Position numbers and translations under genes: made by a program. Of a stretch of 52,211 nucleotides of DNA, positions 1 through 7,275 are shown one piece after another. Each line of letters begins with the position of its first letter. Within the stretch, counting starts at the first letter, position 1. The DNA lies in the NCBI GenBank assembly GCA_009780275.1, contig WRAI01000019.1:1-52211 (forward strand), in the 5' to 3' direction. Below the pieces are notes generated by a model. That model worked only from the letters and a program-made list of their open reading frames with translations. It was not told the origin of the DNA and searched no databases. Source of the stretch: Oscillospiraceae bacterium. Lineage in GTDB: Bacteria; Bacillota; Clostridia; Oscillospirales; UBA929.

Positions 1-61
1 CTAGGGATAGTAACTATCATTGCAAAGTTAAGGTTAATTTGCCGTTTTAGAGAATAATATG

Positions 62-88
62 CGCCCCGCAGCTTGATGTTGCGGGGCG
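62..88. terminator. GC-rich hairpin, possible terminator
   Basis: A perfect 9-bp stem (62-70 with 80-88, arms CGCCCCGCA and TGCGGGGCG) with a 9-base loop. It lies just past the end of the leftward regulator remnant, so a terminator for the leftward TIR/HTH genes is the simplest reading. There is no clean run of T on either side, so the role is uncertain. Confidence 0.45.
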
Positions 89-92
89 TTAC

Positions 93-155
93 TTATGTTA
101 TTGTAAATAAATCGTTTGGGGTGCAGTCCAATATTTTGCATAGCTTTTCAAGTGT
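93..155 (-). pseudogene. C-terminal remnant of a Cro/C1-type HTH regulator
   Basis: The minus strand encodes 20 codons with no start, containing LCKILDCTPNDLFTI and a stop. This closely matches the last 20 residues of the intact small HTH regulator at 685-900 (LCDIFNCTPNDLFTI). It is therefore a duplicated or recombined tail of a second copy. It overlaps the end of the TIR fragment in another frame, which suggests a recombination scar behind the TIR gene. Confidence 0.6.
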
Positions 156-655
156 TTATTAGCGATATAACACCTATATGGGATAGTTTTTCTATAAACT
201 GTTGTACATCATTATAATTTGTTTTTTCGGAAAGAGCGTAAATATTTAATACGAAGCGTTGGGGTTTATTGTATTCATGCTTATTTCGGTCAATAATACA
301 AAAATTAAGATTGTTAGGCGTATACTTAAAAGAGCCAATATGTTCAGGAACTAACTCAAATTCACCAGGATAAGCTGATAATATTCCCGCTATTTGAATA
401 AGCAAAGCCAGCCTCAAAATATATCCAATTTGAGGATATGGAATTTGGTGTTACAAAAACAAACATAACAGTTGCATTTGCTAAACCTTCTTCAATTTTA
501 TGTACCCAGTTACGTCCAAAAGGTATACTTTGTCCATCGCTTGATTGAAAAATATCTAAAACACCACCTGTAATATCGTTCAATCTGTTTTTTAGAGCTG
601 AAACCATAGAGCTATCCTTGCTTGAATGGCTAAAGAATACAACGGGTTTATTCAT
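148..655 (-). pseudogene. TIR-domain protein, frameshifted
   Basis: The first 97 codons (655 down to 362) are a clear bacterial TIR_2-type domain: an N-terminal VVFFSHSSKD strand and loop, then QSIPFG, IEEGL and the conserved WIYFEAGFAY segment. TIR domains are NAD-cleaving or signalling modules, often used in antiphage defence. Near 375-400 the frame is lost and the protein appears to continue in the next frame as 80 or so further residues ending at 148. Start: ATG at 655 behind a GGAGG-like site. There is no homopolymer at the break, so true decay is likelier than a run-length error, but one indel could restore the gene. It sits head-to-tail behind the HTH gene at 685-900, which reads the same way. 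Confidence 0.65.
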
Positions 656-684
656 TACTACACCTCCATTTTAAATACCTTATC

Positions 685-900
685 CTACTTATTTTTTATA
701 GTAAACAAATCATTCGGTGTGCAGTTGAAAATGTCGCATAACTTTCCCATCATCTGAAAAGTTATCGATTTAGTTTCATTTTCAAGAAGTTTTGTTGCAA
801 ACCGATAGTCTGTTTCTAACTTCTTTACTAGCCAATATTTTGTGTTTCCGCTCTTATCCAACAAATGCTTTATATTCAATTCTATGTTCATTGTGTCCAC
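685..900 (-). CDS. Small Cro/C1-type HTH regulator
   Basis: A 71-residue protein of the small HTH_26 type that makes up the whole DNA-binding domain. The KYWLVKKLETD and FATKLLEN segments form the helix-turn-helix region, followed by ITFQMMGKLCDIFNCTPNDLF, the usual C-terminal helix pair of this family. Such single-domain regulators commonly control mobile-element or toxin genes. It is transcribed away from the lipoprotein cluster starting at 1048, with the TIR gene directly downstream, so it may regulate that gene. A near-copy of its tail is at 93-155. Start: ATG at 900; an internal ATG at 891 is also possible. Confidence 0.7.
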   Translation of the reverse strand: MDTMNIELNIKHLLDKSGNTKYWLVKKLETDYRFATKLLENETKSITFQMMGKLCDIFNCTPNDLFTIKNK

Positions 901-972
901 CTTTCTATTATCATAATTTTACAGAAAAATGTACTACAATAAAACCGTATTGCAATACCCTTGATTGCAGCC

Positions 973-1001
973 TTGACAATTAGACAATCTTGCCGTATAA
1001 T
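973..1001 (+). promoter_or_regulatory. Consensus sigma-A promoter
   Basis: TTGACA at 973-978, a 17-base spacer and TATAAT at 996-1001, a perfect match to the housekeeping consensus. It drives the small-gene cluster that starts at 1048. Confidence 0.8.
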
Positions 1002-1047
1002 GCGATAAGGTGTAAAAACCTACATCAAAAACACGGAGGGACTACTT

Positions 1048-1191
1048 ATGAACAGACTACTGGCAAGCGGGGACGGTAAATACCTTAGAAAGGGCGTTTT
1101 TTACTGGGTATTTATGCTTATCTTAGACATTATAGAAATTCGTGACCACATTATGCGTCTTGCTAGATTGCAACAGGAGGCAAAAGCATGA
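1048..1191 (+). CDS. Small hypothetical protein, 47 residues
   Basis: The ATG at 1048 follows an ACGGAGGG ribosome site, and the gene lies 46 bases behind a consensus promoter. The product starts MNRLLASGDGKY, has one hydrophobic stretch (about residues 17-30, GVFYWVFMLILDII) and ends in a charged helix. Its stop overlaps the next start as ATGA, so the two are translationally coupled. No family recognised. A small membrane-associated partner of the following lipoproteins is an inference. Confidence 0.6.
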   Translation: MNRLLASGDGKYLRKGVFYWVFMLILDIIEIRDHIMRLARLQQEAKA

Positions 1192-1475
1192 AACGGTTGA
1201 GATGTGCCTTAGTTGTAATGATTTGTGGGGCTTTGTTGATAGTGAATTTGTCAGCGTGTAGCGGTAACGCATATATACACAATAATAGTTGTCATTGGCG
1301 TGTAAGTGGCGGACATACGGGTCGAACACGGCAAATGACCACCGAAAGAGGAACAGAACGGTTTTATTGTCGGGAGTGCGTAGAAACGTGTCGGCGGTGT
1401 GGTGGACGTGCCACTACCCATCGTTACAATGCAATGGACTTTCATATATTCCTTTGTAGAGATTGTGCGGATTAG
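1188..1475 (+). CDS. Cysteine-rich lipoprotein
   Basis: Starts with a lipoprotein signal peptide: KR-rich N terminus, hydrophobic core and lipobox LSAC with the lipidated Cys at about residue 24. The mature part, about 70 residues, is short and ends in two CxxC pairs (YCRECVETCRRCGG and, 20 residues on, LCRDCAD), a likely zinc-binding or redox-active knuckle on the cell surface. It overlaps the upstream 47-residue gene by 4 bases and is followed 13 bases later by a second lipoprotein. No named family recognised. Confidence 0.65.
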   Translation: MKRLRCALVVMICGALLIVNLSACSGNAYIHNNSCHWRVSGGHTGRTRQMTTERGTERFYCRECVETCRRCGGRATTHRYNAMDFHIFLCRDCAD

Positions 1476-1488
1476 TTGGGGGTGTAGT

Positions 1489-1968
1489 ATGAAATATTTG
1501 CGAAGTTTTATTTTTATCTTGGTATGTGCCATTCTGTTAGTTGGCTGTTCTGTTGATAATCAATCTAGCAGCAATGATAACAACCGCGAATACGAGTTTG
1601 TCATTGCAAGTGGTGGTGGATATAACATCGTGGCAAACTTATCTCCAGATATGGTTGGCGTTATTGACGATAATGGAAATTGGGTACATGAGCTTTCAAC
1701 AAGTCACCCCTTTATTGTAGATGGTGCAATACAGATACCGCCTAGACATAACCGACCTGTCGTTGTTGCAGGTGGTGGGCAACCAACAGCTGAAATGCGC
1801 CGAGGTGTGCGGCAGTTAAATATACAAATGAGTTATAGGCACGCTGAGGGGGCTATCTTTGAAAAAGTAGAAAGGACATCAAACGTGCCAATAGTTGTTG
1901 GAAATCGCAGGTATTATAACTACCGCGTTATCCGCGAATATGACGCGAAGAGTAATACGTTGCGGTGA
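1489..1968 (+). CDS. Lipoprotein of unknown function
   Basis: A 159-residue protein with a type II signal peptide and lipobox LVGC (Cys about residue 19). The mature part begins with a Ser/Asn/Asp-rich linker, then a globular segment with glycine-rich turns (ASGGGYN) that looks mostly beta-stranded. Start: the ATG at 1489 has a GGGGGTG site directly upstream, and an in-frame extension back to 1399 would only add sequence overlapping the previous lipoprotein. It is the last gene before a terminator at 2030-2057. Function unknown. Confidence 0.65.
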   Translation: MKYLRSFIFILVCAILLVGCSVDNQSSSNDNNREYEFVIASGGGYNIVANLSPDMVGVIDDNGNWVHELSTSHPFIVDGAIQIPPRHNRPVVVAGGGQPTAEMRRGVRQLNIQMSYRHAEGAIFEKVERTSNVPIVVGNRRYYNYRVIREYDAKSNTLR

Positions 1969-2029
1969 TGGGCGCAAGCACTTCTAACTGCGCTATAAAC
2001 GAATAGAATTGTAGAAAACAAAAAATATT

Positions 2030-2057
2030 AAGCCTAGAAATTATCGTTTCTAGGCTT
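2030..2057 (+). terminator. Rho-independent-like terminator
   Basis: An 11-bp perfect stem (AAGCCTAGAAA with TTTCTAGGCTT) around a 6-base loop, followed by a short T-containing tail, 60 bases after the second lipoprotein. Confidence 0.65.
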
Positions 2058-2081
2058 AATGCTTTTAGTGGAAATCAAGGG

Positions 2082-2110
2082 TTGAATTTTCGGCTATTTT
2101 GCTGTATGAT
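2082..2110 (+). promoter_or_regulatory. Sigma-A-type promoter
   Basis: TTGAAT at 2082-2087, 17-base spacer, TATGAT at 2105-2110. It rules out the longest upstream start for the next gene, because that ATG lies in the -35 box. Confidence 0.6.
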
Positions 2111-2144
2111 TATGTTAAATAGTGTAGAAAGAAAAGAGGTAGGT

Positions 2145-2621
2145 TTGAGAGAACAAGAAAATAAAACCATTGTACAAAAGATAAAGTCTTTTTTTAGGAA
2201 AGGGAAGAACAATATGACAACTCAAGCCATGATAGCAGAGGAACTTTATAATCTTCTTAACAATTTTGCTAAGAAAAAGTTTGACTTGCGTGTAAAACAT
2301 ATGACTTATAGTTTGCTAGAAAGTACTCTCTCGAAAGAGGAAGCTCGCAAAAAAGCAATAGAAATAGTGGCAGAAGACTTTGATTACTCAGAAGAAAATA
2401 TTAATAAAAATTCTGAAAGAGACGTCAACTATTCACATTTAACAATAGAGTCCCTTTTTTCCAATGAAAGTCAAGAAGATTACAATTTTAGGTTTAACTC
2501 TGTATACAATAGCTGTATAGCAAGAGACTTTTCTAAAGATGATGCAGAAAGAATAGCAAGGGAAGTAACACCACGTTACAATACTGAAAAAACAAACAAT
2601 GGCATTGATAGAGAAAGATAA
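2145..2621 (+). CDS. Hypothetical protein, charged and helical
   Basis: About 158 residues, rich in Lys, Glu and Asn. Two short repeats of the type LSKEEARKKAIEIVAEDF and FSKDDAERIAREVTP look like related helical hairpins, so the protein may be an internal duplication. No signal peptide or membrane segment. The start is uncertain: TTG at 2145 follows AGAGGTAGG, while ATG at 2214 follows AGGAAAGGGAAG. Starts before 2111 are excluded by the promoter. It is followed 39 bases later by the two-TM protein gene, probably one transcript. No family recognised. Confidence 0.5.
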   Translation: MREQENKTIVQKIKSFFRKGKNNMTTQAMIAEELYNLLNNFAKKKFDLRVKHMTYSLLESTLSKEEARKKAIEIVAEDFDYSEENINKNSERDVNYSHLTIESLFSNESQEDYNFRFNSVYNSCIARDFSKDDAERIAREVTPRYNTEKTNNGIDRER

Positions 2622-2660
2622 AGCCTTAATTATCTAGTTGACTGAAAGGGTACTATACAA

Positions 2661-3677
2661 ATGCTAAAATTGATAGAACGAAACATAACCGAACGGCATT
2701 GGGGAACAGTTATTAACATTACTATTTCTTTTTTATTGACGACTTGGTTTTTTGTTGCAAACCGTTTTGAAATAAATCTATTTTTGACTTTTTTTGTGTT
2801 ATTTTTTCTTATAGCAATTCAGATTAGAGTAGCTATATTACAAAGACGCTATGCAAAAAACTATTCAAAACTTGAAGAAAAATATAAACACTTTATAAAG
2901 TGTTACGAATTTCTCAACGATGAATGCTTACTATACAGCCGTTGGGTGCAGAGTATCAATAAGATTAGAACTACTAATTTGGGAAACATCAACAAGTACA
3001 TAAAATACGTAAATATACATGGCATACAGTATGAACAATCACCAATCATCACAGACCCTCAAGAACAACTTATAAAAATAAGAGATGAATTTGAGATAAG
3101 TGTGTTAGATTTATTTGGCAGAAGGGGTACAGCAGATGTAGAGACAACTCTAGCTTATAAAATACATTTTTTAGATGGTAGTTCTAGTGACTGGAAATCA
3201 ATTGATGATACTTCTCACTCTACTGCGAAAACCTTTAATGACCTTGCCAATGACCCACGTAGCACATTTTATTCTGTATTAGTAAAAGAAGACCCTTTTG
3301 CGTTTCATCCTCGAAAAAAAGATGTTCTTCGCACTGATAGAGATGCAGCAAAAAAGTTAGGCAAAGAGGAAGGTAGATATTATAGGTCTGAATACGATAA
3401 AGCGGGCTACCCTGGCTCTATTATCTGCAAACATTTCGCAATCGTAAATAGTGACAACGTTAAAACAAAATATATTGAGGCCGTCGTTTCTCTTGCTACA
3501 TTTAAAAATCCATTAATTTCAAAAGAAGATGGCGAGGAATTCACACGAAAATATGACTTGCTAAAACATGAAATAATAAGAAATCTTGAAAGAAAAATGG
3601 CAAACGAATTGGCACTTTTTTACATAGATAAAATTCACCCTTATCCTGCTCAAAGGCCACACCTTAGCATACAATAA
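2661..3677 (+). CDS. Two-TM protein with a large cytosolic domain, unknown function
   Basis: 338 residues. Two hydrophobic helices lie near the N terminus (about 15-34 and 40-58), then a coiled-coil-like Lys/Glu linker (about 64-85), then a soluble domain of about 230 residues. That domain has alternating strands and helices with SIICKHFAIV and IEAVVSLATF near its end. This pattern is reminiscent of GAF-like sensor folds, but I cannot assign it. Two TM helices plus a C-terminal sensor or effector domain is a layout used by several bacterial antiviral membrane effectors; that link is inference. The start has a GAAAGGG site upstream. It precedes an M48 protease gene by 86 bases. Confidence 0.6.
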   Translation: MLKLIERNITERHWGTVINITISFLLTTWFFVANRFEINLFLTFFVLFFLIAIQIRVAILQRRYAKNYSKLEEKYKHFIKCYEFLNDECLLYSRWVQSINKIRTTNLGNINKYIKYVNIHGIQYEQSPIITDPQEQLIKIRDEFEISVLDLFGRRGTADVETTLAYKIHFLDGSSSDWKSIDDTSHSTAKTFNDLANDPRSTFYSVLVKEDPFAFHPRKKDVLRTDRDAAKKLGKEEGRYYRSEYDKAGYPGSIICKHFAIVNSDNVKTKYIEAVVSLATFKNPLISKEDGEEFTRKYDLLKHEIIRNLERKMANELALFYIDKIHPYPAQRPHLSIQ

Positions 3678-3716
3678 ATCTATGTTTATTTTGCTATCTG
3701 TTATATAAATTATCGT

Positions 3717-3754
3717 CCCAGAATAAATAATTACTAGATATTAGTTATTCTGGG
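3717..3754. repeat. Inverted repeat before the M48 protease gene
   Basis: A perfect 10-bp inverted repeat (CCCAGAATAA with TTATTCTGGG) with an 18-base spacer, ending 9 bases before the protease ATG. It may terminate the upstream gene, act as an operator, or fold over the protease ribosome site (GGGAG is in the right arm). Confidence 0.55.
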
Positions 3755-3763
3755 AGTTGTTAT

Positions 3764-4627
3764 ATGCGAGCATTAAAATTCATAGCCTCAAACTCTTTGT
3801 ATCTCATTTGGTTTGTACTATACTTCCTCATTGCAGGGCTTATGTTAGGCGGTACTCGTGATAGCTTTATTTGGGTGTCAATAATATACGGTGTATCTAT
3901 TACAATCGCTCTATCGCCCATCGGCGAAGTAATACTGCAAATATCGGAAAACTGCCGAGAGCCGTCAACCGAGCAAGAGCGAGAATATTTGCTCCCGCTG
4001 TTTGAAGAAGTCTACGAAAACGCAATAGAAGTCAATCCGAAGTTGAACAAAGGCATAAAACTTTACATCATGGACGCAATGTATGTAAATGCTTTTGCTA
4101 TGGGACGAAAAACTGTTGCCGTTACCAAAGGAGCAATAGAAACATTTACAGCGGACGAGTTAAAAGGCGTATTAGCCCATGAGTTGGGGCATATCACACA
4201 TGGTCATACAAAGGCATTGTTGTTGTCTGTAATAGGCAACTTTTTCTTTACTGTGCTTGTGTGGATTTTTAGGGCAATATTGTTTGTAGTTCAAGTTGTT
4301 TCAGATATAGTAGCTGACCTTAATTATATAGGTGCTATATTTTCAATTTTCACGCTTATTGCAAGGGTGCTTGTTGATGTTAGCGTATTTGTGTTTATCA
4401 ATTTAGGGCAAACGATACTTGCTTCAAATAGTAGATTTAATGAATTCCAAGCTGACAAATTTGCCCTTGATATTGGACATGGTCGGGAGCTGATTTCAGG
4501 GTTGTACCTTTTGCAGAAAATATCTATAAACAGAAAAATGAGTTGGTCGGAGCAATCGAAAGCGTCACACCCTCATATTGCGCACAGGATAGCTTATTTG
4601 GAGCGGTTGGAAAGTCAGCTTAATTAA
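3764..4627 (+). CDS. M48-family membrane metalloprotease (HtpX-like)
   Basis: 287 residues with hydrophobic segments near the N terminus (about 8-30 and 34-55) and in the middle (about 160-225). The zinc site is intact: HELGH (about residue 139) supplies two His ligands and the catalytic Glu, and EFQADKFA (about 225) supplies the third ligand. HtpX-type enzymes degrade damaged membrane proteins on the cytosolic face. Unlike the housekeeping copy, this one sits in an accessory island directly behind a two-TM protein of unknown function, so it may be part of a dedicated stress or defence pair. The start has a GGGAGTTG ribosome site. Confidence 0.85.
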   Translation: MRALKFIASNSLYLIWFVLYFLIAGLMLGGTRDSFIWVSIIYGVSITIALSPIGEVILQISENCREPSTEQEREYLLPLFEEVYENAIEVNPKLNKGIKLYIMDAMYVNAFAMGRKTVAVTKGAIETFTADELKGVLAHELGHITHGHTKALLLSVIGNFFFTVLVWIFRAILFVVQVVSDIVADLNYIGAIFSIFTLIARVLVDVSVFVFINLGQTILASNSRFNEFQADKFALDIGHGRELISGLYLLQKISINRKMSWSEQSKASHPHIAHRIAYLERLESQLN

Positions 4628-4652
4628 ATTTGCCTATCTGCGCCTCTAAGTG

Positions 4653-4768
4653 TACCCTTATTGAATGCCATTGTAAACCCTCATAAAAATAATGCCTTTG
4701 TATTCGAGGTATTATTTTTTTTGCCCTCTGTCGAGGCGTTGGGGTTGACAATGACATTCAATAAGGGT
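4653..4768. repeat. Large nested inverted repeat
   Basis: Outer arms of 20 bases (4653-4672 and 4749-4768, CCCTTATTGAATG... ) match as inverted repeats at 19 of 20 positions. Between them lies a second inverted repeat of about 11-12 bases with one mismatch (AAAATAATGCC with GGTATTATTTT). Together they would fold into a long hairpin of about 116 bases just ahead of the small gene at 4820. It could be a leader RNA, a palindromic mini-element, or a single-strand origin. It contains no convincing ORF. Confidence 0.6.
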
Positions 4769-4819
4769 TGGCACATCATTACGCCGACAGGCGAAAATGA
4801 ATCAAAGGAGAATAATACA

Positions 4820-5032
4820 ATGTTAGTCTACAATGAGATGAAGTTAAGGGACTTCGAGTTTTGGGCAGGAGCCGTTGACAGAGTGAAAGAACTTACATGG
4901 GAACAGCTTGACACAATTGAAGCAATTTTAGAAGACATATACCCAAACGGAATTAACGAAACGCAGTTGAATGACCTCTTTTGGCACGACATGGACACCA
5001 TATATGAGTGGCTGGGTCTTAACAAATTATAG
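4820..5032 (+). CDS. Small acidic hypothetical protein, 70 residues
   Basis: The ATG at 4820 follows AAAGGAG with good spacing. In-frame upstream codons back to 4661 fall inside the nested inverted repeat and are unlikely to be translated. The product is acidic and helical, with many aromatic residues (FWAGAVDRV, LFWHDMDTIYEWLG). Small proteins of this kind are common in clostridial plasmids and integrative elements. Its expression is probably affected by the long hairpin immediately upstream. No function known to me. Confidence 0.55.
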   Translation: MLVYNEMKLRDFEFWAGAVDRVKELTWEQLDTIEAILEDIYPNGINETQLNDLFWHDMDTIYEWLGLNKL

Positions 5033-5036
5033 AAAC

Positions 5037-5077
5037 AAAAAGTCAAGGGCTTTCAATACCGAAAGTCCTTGACTTTT
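5037..5077. terminator. Strong bidirectional terminator
   Basis: A 17-bp stem with one G-T pair (AAAAGTCAAGG... with ...CCTTGACTTTT) and a 6-base loop, with A-rich and T-rich flanks that suit termination in both directions. It ends the 70-residue gene, and it also contains the accidental stop of the truncated LysM gene. Confidence 0.8.
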
Positions 5078-5880
5078 GATATGTTTTTTTGCGCGGTAAA
5101 AGTGGCAAAAAAACAATATTTGACAACATCGCACAAAATGTGTATAATGATTGCAGGACAGGGGGTTGAGCGGCTTTTTTTGAAGTCTGCCATCATCATC
5201 GCCTCGCGCTCAACCTCATCCATGGCGGCGATATCATCCTCATACCGCGCCGCCAACCGTGCCGCGACCTCTTTGGTCGTTAAATCGAGATGGGTGCGCA
5301 TCATGGTTTTGAGTTCTTCAAGGTTATAGCGCGGGTTCATGGCGTGCAGCGCTGCCGCCAGTTGATCGGCATTTTCGTACCATTGCGTACTGAGCTGTGC
5401 GGCCTGGTTATTTTGCTTGTCGCGCAATGCTGTAATCAGCTGTGCGCCGATTTGCAAGTGTTGCGTTAGCAATTGTTCAACATCGCCCACCATCGCCGCA
5501 TCAAAGTAGGGAGCAAAAATCGAGGCAATGTTACCCGGGTTTTCTAGCAATCGCGCCGTCGTGGCGGCCTCATCGTCAAGCCGTGCCGCAATGCTGACCA
5601 ATAATAGCCGTGTCCAAAACACGTGCTGTGACCACGCCGTGCGCATGTCGAGTTGGAGTTGAGATATATTCAATGTTGGTGTCATTGTCTGCGGCGGCAT
5701 GTCGTTTGGCTCAATGGAAAAATCGTTGGCGTTGATATCAATAGTACGTCCGATGGTAAGATTGTGCGGGTCAAGATTTTCATTCCGTGCTAAAATGGAG
5801 GCAACGGTGGTGTGGTACACTTGCGCCAGATGGTAGAGGTTATCACCCGGTCGAATGGTATGAGGTGTGGTACTGTTCAT
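5053..5880 (-). CDS. LysM-domain protein, 3' end replaced by the left island
   Basis: Residues about 7-50 are a LysM domain (IRPGDNLYHLA ... NPHNLTIG-type pattern) that binds peptidoglycan or spore-coat glycan. Residues about 75-235 form a helical domain seen in a clostridial LysM protein family, ending in the conserved EREAMMMADF. In relatives as I recall them the protein ends a dozen residues later. Here it instead runs on for about 40 low-complexity residues into AT-rich island DNA and stops inside a terminator at 5053. The natural 3' end has therefore been lost near 5,185. Start: ATG at 5880 after AAGGAG. It lies downstream of the malic enzyme gene on the same strand. Confidence 0.75.
   Translation of the reverse strand: MNSTTPHTIRPGDNLYHLAQVYHTTVASILARNENLDPHNLTIGRTIDINANDFSIEPNDMPPQTMTPTLNISQLQLDMRTAWSQHVFWTRLLLVSIAARLDDEAATTARLLENPGNIASIFAPYFDAAMVGDVEQLLTQHLQIGAQLITALRDKQNNQAAQLSTQWYENADQLAAALHAMNPRYNLEELKTMMRTHLDLTTKEVAARLAARYEDDIAAMDEVEREAMMMADFKKSRSTPCPAIIIHILCDVVKYCFFATFTAQKNISKVKDFRY
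5120..5148 (+). promoter_or_regulatory. Perfect consensus promoter at the island edge, pointing outward
   Basis: TTGACA at 5120-5125, 17-base spacer, TATAAT at 5143-5148. It fires rightward, antisense to the LysM gene, with no rightward gene after it. It may be a promoter of the mobile element left at its end, active when the element is circular. Confidence 0.7.
5150..5195. other. Probable right boundary of the left island
   Basis: Composition changes from AT-rich to GC-rich here, and the LysM reading frame departs from its family consensus right after the codons for MMADF. These two signs place the island/chromosome junction at about 5,180. No duplicated attachment sequence can be confirmed, because the other end lies outside the window. 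Confidence 0.5.
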
Positions 5881-5951
5881 GCAAGCAACTCCTTATAGAA
5901 AAATCACTATCATGATATGCATCACTGTGACGCGTATTGCGCGTCCGCCCT

Positions 5952-7124
5952 TTATGTCCGCGCAATTCCTGTGTCTCGCGCCGCTTGTGCTACTGCTTGT
6001 GCTACTGCCGGCGCAACGCGGGTGTCAAACGGCGCGGGGATTATATAGTCGGAGCGGAGTTCGTTGTCGGGGATAATGTCGGAAATCGCTTTTGCGGCGG
6101 CGATTTTCATTTCGTCGTTGATGTCGCTTGCGCGGACGTCCAGTGCGCCGCGGAAAATACCGGGGAATGCCAGCACATTGTTGATTTGATTGGGGTGGTC
6201 ACTGCGTCCTGTACCAATGACGGCACAGCCTGCCGCGATGGCGTCTTGTGGCTCAATTTCGGGTACAGGATTTGCCATGGCGAAGATAATCGGGTCAGCA
6301 TTCATGCTGGCAACCATCTCTCGTGTTAACACATGCGGTGCCGATAACCCAACAAAAACATCTGCATTTTCGACAACATTATGTAAATTTCCACGCTTGT
6401 TTTCCAAATTGGAAATTTCGGAAATGGCCGCTTTTTCCCCGCTTAAATCGGCACGGCCGCTGTGAATTGCGCCTTTGGTGTCGCATAGAATAACCTTACG
6501 CAAACCCATGCTCATCAACAGCCGTGTCACAGCTATGCCCGCCGCGCCGGAGCCGTTGACGACTACAGACATATCAGATAAATTGCGCTTAGTCAGCCGC
6601 ATGGCGTTTAGCATAGCGGCGACGGTGACCACCGCCGTGCCGTGTTGGTCGTCGTGGAAGATGGGAATGTCACAGGATTCTTTTAGCCTTCGCTCGATTT
6701 CAAAACAGCGCGGGGCGGATATATCTTCAAGGTTAATGCCACCGAAACTGCCGGCCAGCAGGGTGATGGTGCTTACAATTTCGTCGACACTCTTACTGCG
6801 AATGCAAAGTGGGAACGCATCAACGTCGGCGAATGCCTTAAACAAAGCGCATTTGCCCTCCATAACAGGCATGCCGGCTTCGGGGCCTATGTCGCCTAAG
6901 CCGAGTACCGCCGTGCCGTCAGTGACGACAGCGACCAAATTATGGCGACGAGTAAGTGTGTAAGATAAATTTACGTCCTCGGCAATTGCCAAACAGGGCG
7001 CAGCAACGCCGGGCGTATAGGCAACTGATAGTTCTTCTTTATCACTGACCGCCGCACGGCTGATGACTTCGATTTTACCCGCCCATTCGGCGTGTTTTTG
7101 CATGGCTTGTTGGTTGTAGTTCAT
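5952..7124 (-). CDS. NAD(P)-dependent malic enzyme (malate dehydrogenase, decarboxylating)
   Basis: 390 residues, the short bacterial form without a phosphotransacetylase tail. It oxidises malate to pyruvate and CO2. Visible hallmarks: SVAYTPGVAAPC near the N terminus, TDGTAVLGLGDIGPEAGMPVMEGK (substrate and metal region), IPIFHDDQHGTA, the dinucleotide-binding GSGAAGIA about residue 190, and MANPVPEI later on. Start: ATG at 7124 behind AGGAG. It reads leftward, with the LysM gene 71 bases downstream. A clear single-copy metabolic gene with nothing unusual in the sequence. Confidence 0.95.
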   Translation of the reverse strand: MNYNQQAMQKHAEWAGKIEVISRAAVSDKEELSVAYTPGVAAPCLAIAEDVNLSYTLTRRHNLVAVVTDGTAVLGLGDIGPEAGMPVMEGKCALFKAFADVDAFPLCIRSKSVDEIVSTITLLAGSFGGINLEDISAPRCFEIERRLKESCDIPIFHDDQHGTAVVTVAAMLNAMRLTKRNLSDMSVVVNGSGAAGIAVTRLLMSMGLRKVILCDTKGAIHSGRADLSGEKAAISEISNLENKRGNLHNVVENADVFVGLSAPHVLTREMVASMNADPIIFAMANPVPEIEPQDAIAAGCAVIGTGRSDHPNQINNVLAFPGIFRGALDVRASDINDEMKIAAAKAISDIIPDNELRSDYIIPAPFDTRVAPAVAQAVAQAARDTGIART

Positions 7125-7210
7125 AAATTTGCTCCTGCGATTGATTTAATGATTTAAAGTTTAAAATATTATACCATAAATAGCGCATACAGTGCAAATT
7201 TACATGCTGC

Positions 7211-7239
7211 TTGACGGCGGCTGCAATTTGGCGTAAAAT
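7211..7239 (+). promoter_or_regulatory. Promoter of prfB
   Basis: TTGACG at 7211-7216, 17-base spacer, TAAAAT at 7234-7239, 36 bases before the TTG start of prfB. Confidence 0.65.
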
Positions 7240-7275
7240 AAAAGTATTAGAATGTAAATGTAGGGGGAGTTTCAC

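Noticed and set aside
2082-2110. ATG at 2082 as the start of the gene ending at 2621
   Set aside because: It lies in the -35 box of a good promoter (TTGAAT-17-TATGAT), so transcription starts downstream of it. Starts at 2145 or 2214 are preferred.
5069-5329. Rightward ORF starting at 5069 after the outward promoter
   Set aside because: It runs antisense to the conserved LysM helical domain, with no family match; its promoter is real but its coding is not supported.
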